Below, piece after piece: positions 33,831 to 42,079 of a DNA stretch of 64,000 nt. The stretch's first letter is position 1, and each line of letters opens with the position of its first letter. Both the position numbers and the translations under genes were made by a program. The notes under the pieces are model-generated. The model made no database searches and was not told where the DNA came from. It was given only the letters and a program-made list of their open reading frames with translations. The stretch is from Paenibacillus sp. FSL H8-0548 (GTDB taxonomy: Bacteria > Bacillota > Bacilli > Paenibacillales > Paenibacillaceae): the NCBI RefSeq assembly GCF_038630985.1, contig NZ_CP152049.1:5848501-5912500 (forward strand). Reading direction: 5' to 3'.

Positions 33831-34773
33831 ATGCCTTTCTCCTCATCAATAAGTAAAGAAAAATGACGCTGCCGATGACGCCGATCGTTAGACCGATAGG
33901 GACCTCATACGGGTAAATAATCAGTCGGCTGATCACATCGCACACCAGTACGAAAATTGCGCCAAGGACCGCCGTATGCGACAGGTTTTTTTTCAAATGA
34001 TCGCCCATGTACAATGTCACGATATTCGGAATAATAAGGCCAAGGAATGGCAGCGTGCCCACGGTCAAAATAACGATTACCGATACGAGCGCCACGATAA
34101 CAAGACCAATGTTAACAACAAGCTTGTGATTCATGCCTAGATTGGTCGAGAACTCTTCACCGAGTCCTGCAATCGTAAACTTATTGGCATACAGATAGGC
34201 CAGCACGAGAAGCGGCAGACTCACATAAAGCAGCTCGTAACGACCACTCATGACAAGCGAGAAGCTGCCTTGCAGCCATGAGGAAATATTTTGAATAAGA
34301 TCATTCTTGTAGGCAAAAAAAGTCGTCACCGAGCTGATCACATTGCCGAACATCAACCCAACTAAGGGAATGAAAATCGTATCCTTAAATTTCAAGCGAT
34401 CAAGGATTTTCATAAATAGAAAGGTACCCGCCAGCGCAAAGGCGAAAGCGATCAGCATTTTTTCAATTGTGCCGGCTGACGGGAATACCATTAAGGCAAC
34501 CAGTATGCCGAGCCTAGCTGAATCATCCGTCCCCCCGGTAGTAGGCGAAACGAACTTATTGCGGCTTAGCTGCTGCATGATCAGGCCGGTAACACTCATC
34601 CCTACGCCAGCGATAATAATGCTGATAAGTCTTGGGATACGGCTAATCGACAACACCTGCAGCTGCTGCTCCGTTAAGCTGAACAGGTCAAGCGGCGAAA
34701 TGTCCTTTACCCCAATAAACAGGGAAGTAATCGATAGTACAATAAGCACGGTAAAGAGATGCCATAGCTTCAT
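33820..34773 (-). CDS. Siderophore ABC transporter permease (YclN-like)
   Basis: A 317-residue FecCD-type permease: RIPRLISIIIAGVGMSVTGL, LIMQQLSRNKFVSPTTGGTD, then LPFLGLIIPNIVTLYMGDHL. Residues near the C-terminus RLIIYPYEVPIGLTIGVIG are typical of the family. The start is set at ATG 34773 by GAGGAA 6 nt upstream; ATG at 34791 has no site. It is the first gene of the operon, with Fur-like boxes 34811-34824 and 34870-34884 upstream. Confidence 0.9.
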   Translation of the reverse strand: MKLWHLFTVLIVLSITSLFIGVKDISPLDLFSLTEQQLQVLSISRIPRLISIIIAGVGMSVTGLIMQQLSRNKFVSPTTGGTDDSARLGILVALMVFPSAGTIEKMLIAFAFALAGTFLFMKILDRLKFKDTIFIPLVGLMFGNVISSVTTFFAYKNDLIQNISSWLQGSFSLVMSGRYELLYVSLPLLVLAYLYANKFTIAGLGEEFSTNLGMNHKLVVNIGLVIVALVSVIVILTVGTLPFLGLIIPNIVTLYMGDHLKKNLSHTAVLGAIFVLVCDVISRLIIYPYEVPIGLTIGVIGSVIFLYLLMRRKAYEA

Positions 34774-34808
34774 AAAAATTCCTCGAATCATTATAAATAA
34801 TATTATCA

Positions 34809-34826
34809 GAGATAATCATTCTCAAC
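34809..34826. promoter_or_regulatory. Fur-like box 1
   Basis: On the minus strand TGAGAATGATTATCT matches the 7-1-7 Fur box TGATAATNATTATCA at 13 of 15 positions (12 of 14 counting only the fixed bases). It lies about 40 nt before the first gene of the siderophore operon. Confidence 0.75.
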
Positions 34827-34869
34827 TAATGCTAAAAAAATACGCTGATATGGCTTCACATTTACGAAG

Positions 34870-34884
34870 TGATAACCGTTATCA
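34870..34884. promoter_or_regulatory. Fur-like box 2
   Basis: TGATAACCGTTATCA is a perfect 7-1-7 inverted repeat that differs from the Fur consensus at two symmetric positions. With box 1 it gives two sites about 60 bp apart, suggesting tight iron repression. Confidence 0.65.
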
Positions 34885-34899
34885 ACAACTTCCCCTATG

Positions 34900-35290
34900 T
34901 TACACGATATAAAATGTATCTGAATGGACTTTTCTGTTTTTGAGGATGGACTTTTCTGCACGAAGTAAAGGTGTGACGGGTTGGTGAACGAGGGGAAGGA
35001 GGGAGTAATTGTATATTATCGTTTTTCCCAGCCAGGTTAAGGACTGCTCTTTTCCGCTGTGCTGCAACGTCAATAAAATGCACGAAAAAGCTGTGAGCTG
35101 GCGGAATTCAGCATTTTTCACAGCTAAAACTAATCGTTCCGTTCGCAGCGAGGTTAGCTGTGCGAAGACACCAGCTTGTACATTATCAGCACCTTATTTC
35201 ACTCTATTCTACGCATTCCCATACCGCTGATTAAAAATGCTCCCTGATACATAATAATCTCCGGCGGTCTGCCCTGATCAATGCACATCT
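34900..35290. other. Non-coding spacer with small repeats
   Basis: No gene is visible. TGGACTTTTCTG is repeated at 34923-34934 and 34947-34958. A hairpin AGCTGTGA ... TCACAGCT lies at about 35089-35126. Short open frames here show no ribosome site and no protein-like composition. Confidence 0.5.
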
Positions 35291-35292
35291 GT

Positions 35293-35515
35293 AGGTTGGT
35301 TGGTTGGTGCGGGCCAACTGCTTCTATATTGCACTTTTTACAATCAAAACTGCTTCTGAGCGACTCGATAGAACGTAGAGTGTACTTTCTGCAATAGATT
35401 AGCCCTCCTGAAGGGTAAAAAGCTCAATAATCGACGGTTCTATTGTATTTTGTGCAACGTAGACCTGCGCATCGCGCTTTTCTACGTATTCCGTTGCACA
35501 AAGTACATTACTTTC
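35293..35515 (+). repeat. TTGCACTTT-type intergenic element, copy 1
   Basis: About 222 bp shared with 44416-44640: begins GGTTGGTTGGTG, then TTGCACTTTTTACAA, GTACTTTCTGCAA, TTGTATTTTGTGCAA and ends TACGTATTCCGTTGCACAAAG. The 15-bp subunit is itself a near palindrome and occurs in both orientations. No coding content. Confidence 0.75.
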
Positions 35516-35642
35516 CATCGCCGAGTTGCCGCCCGCCATCCACACACCAAGCGCGTATTGATTCACCATTACAAAAAAAGATGCGCTTTCGGCAGCCGAA
35601 GCTACCTCAAAAACTAATGAAATAATAAGTTAGTGGTGCACG

Positions 35643-35720
35643 CATTGCACTTTCCACAATCTAAACTGCTGCTAAGCAGTTCCATTGAGCTTAGAGTTTA
35701 CTTTTCACAGACCTATTGAT
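35643..35720 (+). repeat. TTGCACTTT-type element, partial copy
   Basis: Contains TTGCACTTTCCACAATCTAA, then ACTGCT...AGAGTTTACTTTTCAC, corresponding to the first third of the element at 35293. Confidence 0.6.
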
Positions 35721-35749
35721 TATCCTAGTATTGGGTTAAGGGGAAGTAT

Positions 35750-36029
35750 GCCCATTTGGCGGGAATGTGTGTGAATAGGTCTACTTAGTAGACCTATTCC
35801 AGCGTTTCAAGCTAATTTGGAGGATTTAGATCTATTTAGTAGACTTATTTCACCGCGGATCGGCATCATATGCCCATTTGGCGGGAACCTGTGTGAATAG
35901 GTCTACTTAGTAGACCTATTCCAGCGTTATAAGCTAATTTGGAGGATTTAGATCTATTTAGTAGACTTATTTCACCGCGGATCGGGCATCATATGCCCAT
36001 TTGGCGGGAACCTGTGTGAATAGGTCGAA
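35750..36029 (+). repeat. Tandem array of 122-123-bp units with paired palindromes
   Basis: Units begin at 35750, 35872 and 35995 (GCCCATTTGGCGGGAA); the third is cut short at about 36029. Each full unit holds a perfect palindrome AATAGGTCTA-CTTAG-TAGACCTATT (first at 35774-35798) and a second, imperfect one AGATCTATTTAGTAGACTTA about 30 bp on. The units are nearly identical, implying recent duplication or gene conversion. It lies just downstream of the dehydrogenase gene of the galactose operon. Confidence 0.9.
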
Positions 36030-36057
36030 CTTTCTATCGTAGTCGGCCATACCTTGA

Positions 36058-37071
36058 CTATAATTCCACCATCGCTTTAATTACTTTGGACTCCGGCTTC
36101 AGATAGCTGTCAAAGTGACTGATCATCTCATTAAATGGAACACGATGGGTAATGAAGCTGTCCACATCAATACTGCCAGCTCTGACCGCCTCTTGAACTG
36201 CAGAAAAATCCTCAATTGTCGCGTTGCGGCTGCCCATTAATGTCATTTCCCGTTTATGGAAATCCGGATCATGGAAGGTGAGATCCGCCTTGACGAGACC
36301 TACATAAACAAGCTTGCCGCCATGCGCGACAAGGCCAAATGCATCCGTCATCGACCGAGCGTTGCCCGTTGCGTCGAAGACGACCGTCGGATACTCTCCG
36401 CTCGTTAATTCAGCTAGACGTTCCTTCGCACCCTGCAGCGCATTGACTGTCTCGTCGACCTTCGCCCATCTTTGGCAGAACGCCAGCCGCTCATCCTGAA
36501 TATCCATGGCGATCACACGCGCCCCGCAATGCTTTGCAAAGGCCATAACGCCAAGCCCGATTGGGCCTGAGCCAATGACCAGCACGGTTTCCCCAGCACG
36601 AAGCTCGGAGCGGCGAACCGCATGTGCGCCAATACTTAGCGGCTCCAGCACCGCTGCCTGATCTAAGGTCAGCTCATTTGTCACAAGCAAATGTGTGACC
36701 GGCACAACGATTTTTTCCCGCATGCCGCCATCAATATGAACGCCAAGCACCCTCATATCGGTGCAGCAATTCGTTTTGCCATGACGGCACGCAATACAGC
36801 TTCCGCAGTGTATATAAGGAATGATGCTCACCTGATCGCCTGCCTGTATCAGGCCCTGCGGATCATCAGCCTGCTCTACAATGCCTGCCAGCTCATGTCC
36901 AAGAACACGCGGATAAGTGAAGAAGGGCTGATTCCCTTTGTAGGCATGAAGATCGGTGCCGCATATGCCGATTCTGCGAATACGAATGATAGCCGTTCCC
37001 GGCTGCAAAGCCGGCTCCTTCTGCTCTACTAACTTAAGCTGATCGATTTGCTCACATACGATTGCCCTCAC
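36058..37071 (-). CDS. Zinc-dependent dehydrogenase, probable L-galactonate 5-dehydrogenase
   Basis: A 337-residue medium-chain dehydrogenase. Catalytic zinc site GICGTDLHAYKG and GHELAG; structural zinc cysteines in CGSCIACRHGKTNCC; NAD fold VLVIGSGPIGLGVMAFAKHC. The group includes E. coli LgoD (YjjN), which oxidises L-galactonate to D-tagaturonate. Here the neighbours include tagaturonate reductase and altronate dehydratase, so that reaction fits exactly. GTG 37071 has GGGAG about 10 nt upstream. It is the last gene of the five-gene operon, 14 bp after the aldo-keto reductase gene. Function is inferred from context; the family alone cannot fix it. Confidence 0.82.
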   Translation of the reverse strand: MRAIVCEQIDQLKLVEQKEPALQPGTAIIRIRRIGICGTDLHAYKGNQPFFTYPRVLGHELAGIVEQADDPQGLIQAGDQVSIIPYIHCGSCIACRHGKTNCCTDMRVLGVHIDGGMREKIVVPVTHLLVTNELTLDQAAVLEPLSIGAHAVRRSELRAGETVLVIGSGPIGLGVMAFAKHCGARVIAMDIQDERLAFCQRWAKVDETVNALQGAKERLAELTSGEYPTVVFDATGNARSMTDAFGLVAHGGKLVYVGLVKADLTFHDPDFHKREMTLMGSRNATIEDFSAVQEAVRAGSIDVDSFITHRVPFNEMISHFDSYLKPESKVIKAMVEL

Positions 37072-37085
37072 CCTGCAGCTCTCCC

Positions 37086-38030
37086 TTATACGATAATCTT
37101 CGTATTGTATTCTTCTTGTCCGCTTACCCAGCTATGATTGTGCACTGGAGCTAAAATCGCAAGCACCTCTGCCAGCAGCTCTTGATCCAGCGGCTCGTCC
37201 GTCCATTCAATATTTTTGCGAATATTATCTGGATTCGCTGTGCTTACCAGCGTCGTCGGAATTCGCTCATTAGCCGTAGCGAATTGCACCGCAAGCTTAG
37301 CGATGTCCTCGCCTTTCGCTGTACAATGCTCTACTGCCTTCTTGCATGCAGCGCGCAGCTCTTCACCGGCGGGGTGCCAATCTGCCAGTGGCCGATGTCC
37401 AAGCAGCCCCATCGACAACGGCGATGCACTGACAAGCCCGACCTGCTTTTGCTCCAGCAACGGCAAAACTTCAAGCAAGGAGCTATCATTAAGTGCGTAA
37501 TGGCAGTAAGAAAGCACCGCATCAAGCTCCGTGTAAGCAAGTGATTTCTCAAACACCGTTAACGGAAGACCGGATACGCCAGAGAAACGAATTTTCCCCT
37601 GCTGCTTCAACTTATCCAGTGCAGCGAATGCGCCCTCAGCAACCTGCTCGAATGGTACAAATTCGATATCATGCAAAAATAAAATATCAATGTAGTCGGT
37701 TTGCAATCTTTGCAAGCTCTCATCCACGCTGCTAACAATACGTTGCTCAGAGAAATCGAACTGATCTGCCCCATAACGCCCCGCCTTCGTCGTCAAGAAG
37801 AAACGATCGCGATCGATTTCCGAGATCGCCTTGCCGAGCACCGTTTCTGCCTTCGTTAAACCATAATACGGCGACACATCGATAAGATTAATGCCCATAT
37901 CCACCGCTGTATGCACGGTGCGTATGCTCTCTGCATCATCGGTTTCTCTAAATACTGACCCCAGCGACGATGCGCCGAAACTGAGCGACGAAACCTCAAG
38001 TCCCGTCTTTCCAAGCTTGCGATATTTCAC
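37086..38030 (-). CDS. Aldo-keto reductase, probable L-galactose dehydrogenase
   Basis: A 314-residue aldo-keto reductase with catalytic residues visible in DVSPYYG, TTKAGRYG and LFLHDIEF. It reads closely like plant L-galactose dehydrogenase: FGASSLGSVF, FDFSEQRIVSSVDESLQRLQ, YIDILFLHDIEF, LSYCHYALNDSSLL, and SASPLSMGLL. It would oxidise L-galactose (possibly also L-fucose) to the lactone. GTG 38030 is preferred by its GGGGGTG site. It lies 87 bp after uxaA in the transcript. It would start the pathway whose later enzymes are encoded beside it. Confidence 0.85.
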   Translation of the reverse strand: MKYRKLGKTGLEVSSLSFGASSLGSVFRETDDAESIRTVHTAVDMGINLIDVSPYYGLTKAETVLGKAISEIDRDRFFLTTKAGRYGADQFDFSEQRIVSSVDESLQRLQTDYIDILFLHDIEFVPFEQVAEGAFAALDKLKQQGKIRFSGVSGLPLTVFEKSLAYTELDAVLSYCHYALNDSSLLEVLPLLEQKQVGLVSASPLSMGLLGHRPLADWHPAGEELRAACKKAVEHCTAKGEDIAKLAVQFATANERIPTTLVSTANPDNIRKNIEWTDEPLDQELLAEVLAILAPVHNHSWVSGQEEYNTKIIV

Positions 38031-38117
38031 CAATACACACCCCCTATTATAAAAATCCTATTGTGTGGCCTGCGTACCTTGCTGCTAACTCATTGAATGA
38101 ACAGTTTCACGCCACGT

Positions 38118-39617
38118 CTACAAAATAACGCCGTCCTTGAAAATCGCAATTTCCTTGAAGCCATTGCGCTCATTATGCGTTTGAATCTCACCCGAAGCAA
38201 GGCTGATCAGCTGCTCCCACAGCTCATCAGTCAGCGTCTCCATGCTCTTGTCCTCTAGCAGCTGACCAGCATTAAAATCGATCCAGTTTTTCTTGCGTCC
38301 AGCCAGCTCGCTGTTCGTCGCTATTTTCACCGTTGGAACCGGGCCGCCAAACGGCGTTCCTCTGCCTGTCGTGAAAAGCACGATATGCGCACCTCCAGCA
38401 GATAGGGCTGTTACCGAGACGAGGTCATTGCCTGGCGCCTCCAGCAGATTAAGACCGCTGCTCGTAATCCGTTCGCCATAAGGAACGACATCCTGCACGA
38501 TCGCATGGCCGCCCTTTTGCGTGCAGCCGAGTGATTTTTCCTCCAGCGTGCTAATCCCGCCAGCCTTGTTGCCCGGTGACGGATTCTCATAAATTTCTTG
38601 ATCATGCTTGATGAAATATTGCTTGAAATCATTGATCAGATGAACGATTTTCCCAAAAACCTGCTCATTAGCAGCCCGATTCATAAGAATCGTCTCCGCG
38701 CCAAACATTTCCGGCACCTCGGTCAAAATCGCCGTTCCGCCCGCTTCGATCAACCGATCGGATACCGCACCTACTAACGGGTTAGCCGTAATGCCAGACA
38801 AACCGTCCGAGCCACCGCATTTGAGGCCCAGCTTCAGCTTCGAGACCGATATCGGTTCACGCTTGAAGCGCTCCGCATAGCCTACAAGCTGCTCAACAAG
38901 CTCAAGCGCCTCCTCGATCTCATCCTCCGCCTCCTGCGATTTCAGAAACTTTACCCGCTCGTCGCTATGCTCGCCGATTGCACGCTTGAACGCATCAATC
39001 TGATTGTTCTCACAGCCAAGACCGATGACGAGAACAGCTGCCGCATTCGGATGATTCACAAGCGAGGCAAGCAGCTTCTGCGTATGAACAAGATCATCGC
39101 CAAGCTGCGAGCAGCCGAATGGATGGGCAAAATGATAGACGCCATCCACACGCCCTTCATAGAGAGCATGCGCCTTTCGAGCGATTATCTCGCATGTTTT
39201 ATTAATGCAGCCAACCGTATTAATAATCCATATTTCATTGCGAATGCCAACGTCGCCATTTTCACGAACGAAGCCTTGGAAGCTGCGGCCCGCATCACGC
39301 GATTGTCCGATCACCTGCTCAGGAGCAGTCTGCTCGTAGGAATAATCAACAAATCCTTTCAAGCCCGTACCCATGTTATGCGTATGCACCCAGCTGCCCG
39401 GCGCTATATCCTCCTTCGCTACTCCAATGGAATAACCGAACTTCAGCACATGCTCACCCTGACGAACCGCGTGCGTCAGTACCTTATGCCCCTTAGGCAC
39501 CTCATCTTGAAGCTCCAGCACAAGCCCTGCTTCAAGCGTCAGCTTATCTCCTTTGGCAAAAGGCTGCAGCGCAATAACGACATGATCATCCTCATGCAAT
39601 CTGACCCAGCTATTCAT
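38118..39617 (-). CDS. uxaA: Altronate dehydratase
   Basis: A 499-residue enzyme of the UxaA family that dehydrates D-altronate to 2-keto-3-deoxygluconate. N-terminal SAF domain (about 1-90), then the catalytic part with NTVGCINKTCEIIARKA, GLGCENNQIDAFKRAIGE, LKLGLKCGGSDGLSGITANP, EVPEMFGAETILMNRA and LFTTGRGTPFGGPVPTVKIA. Full length. It overlaps uxaB by 8 bp; GGAGAG precedes ATG 39617. Confidence 0.93.
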   Translation of the reverse strand: MNSWVRLHEDDHVVIALQPFAKGDKLTLEAGLVLELQDEVPKGHKVLTHAVRQGEHVLKFGYSIGVAKEDIAPGSWVHTHNMGTGLKGFVDYSYEQTAPEQVIGQSRDAGRSFQGFVRENGDVGIRNEIWIINTVGCINKTCEIIARKAHALYEGRVDGVYHFAHPFGCSQLGDDLVHTQKLLASLVNHPNAAAVLVIGLGCENNQIDAFKRAIGEHSDERVKFLKSQEAEDEIEEALELVEQLVGYAERFKREPISVSKLKLGLKCGGSDGLSGITANPLVGAVSDRLIEAGGTAILTEVPEMFGAETILMNRAANEQVFGKIVHLINDFKQYFIKHDQEIYENPSPGNKAGGISTLEEKSLGCTQKGGHAIVQDVVPYGERITSSGLNLLEAPGNDLVSVTALSAGGAHIVLFTTGRGTPFGGPVPTVKIATNSELAGRKKNWIDFNAGQLLEDKSMETLTDELWEQLISLASGEIQTHNERNGFKEIAIFKDGVIL

Positions 39618-41106
39618 TGGCGTGTCTCTCCATTCCTGTTATCTTTGCAGCCACTGCTCCAGCTAAAGCTGGCCATTCGGCAGACAAATCCCGTCCCCAA
39701 ATGCTCTCTAAACTTAGCAGGCTCTCCATAATAAGCTCCTGAGACCAGCCCTGCTCCTGTCCTTCTGACCATACGGCAGCAATCGTTTCCAGCATGGCTG
39801 TATCATCCCGCACCGTATAGCTGGCACCGCTCAAGGTCTGTCCCTCAAAGCCAGCATCCGTCTTGTTCACCTTGTAGTAACGCAGCAAGCCTGCAAAGCC
39901 TTGTACAAGACCGTCCGGCAGCGCTCTGCCGTCTTCGGCATAATGCAGCAGGGATGGCAGCAATCTGACCTTGAATTTGCTTAAGCTGTTCATCGCGATG
40001 TCCGCTAGTCTATGACGTATGAACGGGTTCAGAAAACGCTCATAGACATCGCCCGCATACGCCTTCAGCTCCGACTCTGGAATCGCCAGTGAAGGAATAA
40101 TTTCCGTCTCGACCGTCGTGCGCACCAGCGGACCGATCACCGAATGCTCCATCGCCTCCCGCACCTGCTCCATATCATGCAGCAGGCCAAGCGGCGTCAT
40201 AAGCGTATGCGCTCCATTTAGAATACGCACCTTGCGAAGCTGGAAAGGCTTCAAATCCTCGACAAAGTGTACGTTAAGACCTGCTTTGCGCAGCGGCAGC
40301 AGCTCCTCCAGCGCTTCCTCTGCCTCAATCGCCCATAGGTGATAAGGCTCCGCCGTCGTTAGCATTTTATCGGAATAACCCCATTCGCTGAACCAAGCTT
40401 CTGCCTGCGCTTCCTCTGGATAGCCCGTAACGATGCGATCAACAAGTGAATTTAAAAATCGGTTATGCATAACGACCCACTCTTTGAATGCCTCAGAGTA
40501 ACCCCAATCCTCGCTATAGCGCAAAATACAGCTGCGAAGCTCGTCGCCATTGCGCTCCAACAGCTCGCAAGGCAAGCATACTAAACCGCGCGCTGGATCT
40601 CCGTTAAAATGATTAAACCTGCGATAAAGCAGCTGTGTCAGCTTCCCGGGAAAGGATAGAATCGGCTGACCCGGGGTTAGCGACTCCGGACGATAGACAA
40701 GCCCCGCTTCTGTTGTGTTGGAAACGACGAGCTTCAAATCAGCATTTTCGGCTAGCGCTAGAAAGCTCTCCCATTCCGAATAAGGATCAAACGCGCTGCC
40801 AAATACCGAGATCACCTCTGCCCTCTCCACGCTCTTGCCATTCTCCAATCCGCGAATAACGAGTGTATAGAGCCCGTCCTGCTCTGCCAGCGCATCAATC
40901 TTCGGCTTGCCGCCTGGCCGCGGCTGTGTCACGACAACACTGCCTTCAAATAAGCCTTGCTTCCTGCATTCATGCAGCATCCAGTCGAAGAAGCCGCGCA
41001 AAAAATTGCCTTCCCCAATTTGCAATACCGTTGTCTTGGCCTGTTGTGCTTCCTCATATAGACGAGTTTGTTCCTCATTTAATTGATTATGATTTAAAGT
41101 TGTCAT
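39610..41106 (-). CDS. uxaB: Tagaturonate reductase (altronate oxidoreductase)
   Basis: A 498-residue member of the long-chain mannitol dehydrogenase family that converts D-tagaturonate to D-altronate with NADH. Typical segments: VLQIGEGNFLRGFFDWMLHE, LVVSNTTEAGLVYRPES, LTQLLYRRFNHFNGDPARGL, LPCELLERNGDELR, and KVRILNGAHTLMTPLG, which carries the family's catalytic region. It overlaps both the upstream lactonase gene (4 bp) and uxaA (8 bp), so expression is tightly coupled. The ribosome site is GGAG. Confidence 0.92.
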   Translation of the reverse strand: MTTLNHNQLNEEQTRLYEEAQQAKTTVLQIGEGNFLRGFFDWMLHECRKQGLFEGSVVVTQPRPGGKPKIDALAEQDGLYTLVIRGLENGKSVERAEVISVFGSAFDPYSEWESFLALAENADLKLVVSNTTEAGLVYRPESLTPGQPILSFPGKLTQLLYRRFNHFNGDPARGLVCLPCELLERNGDELRSCILRYSEDWGYSEAFKEWVVMHNRFLNSLVDRIVTGYPEEAQAEAWFSEWGYSDKMLTTAEPYHLWAIEAEEALEELLPLRKAGLNVHFVEDLKPFQLRKVRILNGAHTLMTPLGLLHDMEQVREAMEHSVIGPLVRTTVETEIIPSLAIPESELKAYAGDVYERFLNPFIRHRLADIAMNSLSKFKVRLLPSLLHYAEDGRALPDGLVQGFAGLLRYYKVNKTDAGFEGQTLSGASYTVRDDTAMLETIAAVWSEGQEQGWSQELIMESLLSLESIWGRDLSAEWPALAGAVAAKITGMERHANE

Positions 41107-41933
41107 AGTTGATAAAACTCCTTCGCATTTAGTCCAAATAATCTATCCCGCTCCGCCTCGGTCCACGACTTAGGCAGTGCCTGCTCCAGCACCTCAACCA
41201 GCTCATCATAGGTTGCCGCAAGCAGGCTGACTGGCCAGTCGCTGCCGAACATGACTCGATCTGTCCCGAATACATCCAATACATGCTCAATATACGGCTG
41301 AAAGTCGCTCGGCTTCCAGCTGCTGTGATCCGCCTCCGTCACCATCCCCGACAGCTTGCAATAGAGATTAGGATAGGTGGCGATTTGGCTCATTTGGCTT
41401 TTCCAAGGCTCAAGCACGCCATCCTTGATCAGAGGTTTGGCGATATGGTCAATGACCGCGCGCAGCGTAGGTACCTGATCAAGCAGCTTCACGAGCGGCT
41501 CCAATTGATGCGACACGACCAGAAAATCCACAGGTACACCCTTCTCAGCGAAAAAAGTGAGCGCTTCCACAAAGCTCAGCTCCAGAATGGCGTTTGCGTC
41601 GGGCATATCCTGTATCATGATCCGAAACCCTACAAATTTGGGATGCTGCGCGAAGCGCTCATAATGACTGCGATAATCAGGATCTGCAAGATCGAGCCAT
41701 GCGACAACGCCTAGAATCGAATCCTCGCCTTCACTGAGCCGCAGCAAATAATCAGTCTCTGCGAGCGTCGCTGCCGCTTGCACAACGATTGATCCATCCA
41801 GCTTATGTTTATTTAAAAGAGGCTCCAAATGCTGCGGCAAAAAATCTCGATACAGCACCGGAATATCCGGTGTTATCCAGCCGTAGTCTCCTCGTTCTAT
41901 GCTCCAATAATGTTGATGCGAGTCCAATCTCAT
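41103..41933 (-). CDS. COG3618-type amidohydrolase, probable L-galactono-lactonase
   Basis: A 276-residue TIM-barrel hydrolase. The HxH-like N-terminus is MRLDSHQHYWSIERGDYGWI, followed by IVVQAAATLAETDYLLRLSE, ILGVVAWLDLADP, FVGFRIMIQDMPD and VMFGSDWPVS with the late Asp. This family includes L-rhamnono-, L-fucono- and L-galactono-lactonases. It would open the lactone formed by the aldo-keto reductase to L-galactonate. First gene of the operon, divergent from the AraC gene. Specificity is inferred from the neighbours. Confidence 0.85.
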   Translation of the reverse strand: MRLDSHQHYWSIERGDYGWITPDIPVLYRDFLPQHLEPLLNKHKLDGSIVVQAAATLAETDYLLRLSEGEDSILGVVAWLDLADPDYRSHYERFAQHPKFVGFRIMIQDMPDANAILELSFVEALTFFAEKGVPVDFLVVSHQLEPLVKLLDQVPTLRAVIDHIAKPLIKDGVLEPWKSQMSQIATYPNLYCKLSGMVTEADHSSWKPSDFQPYIEHVLDVFGTDRVMFGSDWPVSLLAATYDELVEVLEQALPKSWTEAERDRLFGLNAKEFYQL

Positions 41934-42018
41934 CTCTTCCGCCTCTTTTCTAGCAGATTAGGTTCCTCTTCATTATAAAAAACAATATCGATCTCTGAAA
42001 TAGCTAATTGACGCATAT

Positions 42019-42047
42019 TTGTACTCTTTTTTGATATTTGATACAAT
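42019..42047 (+). promoter_or_regulatory. Promoter of the AraC regulator
   Basis: -35 TTGTAC (42019-42024), 17-bp spacer, -10 TACAAT (42042-42047). A start near 42054 leaves room for the GAGGTG site and CTG start at 42080, supporting that start over the internal TTG at 42401. Confidence 0.6.
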
Positions 42048-42079
42048 CAGGCTGACAAATGCTCCAAGTGAGGTGAAGC

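Noticed and set aside
35750..36029. CRISPR array
   Set aside because: Tandem 122-bp units without variable spacers and no cas genes.
38967..39731. A 254-codon + strand ORF across uxaA and the end of uxaB
   Set aside because: It runs antisense to two well-supported enzymes, and its composition is unlike a protein.
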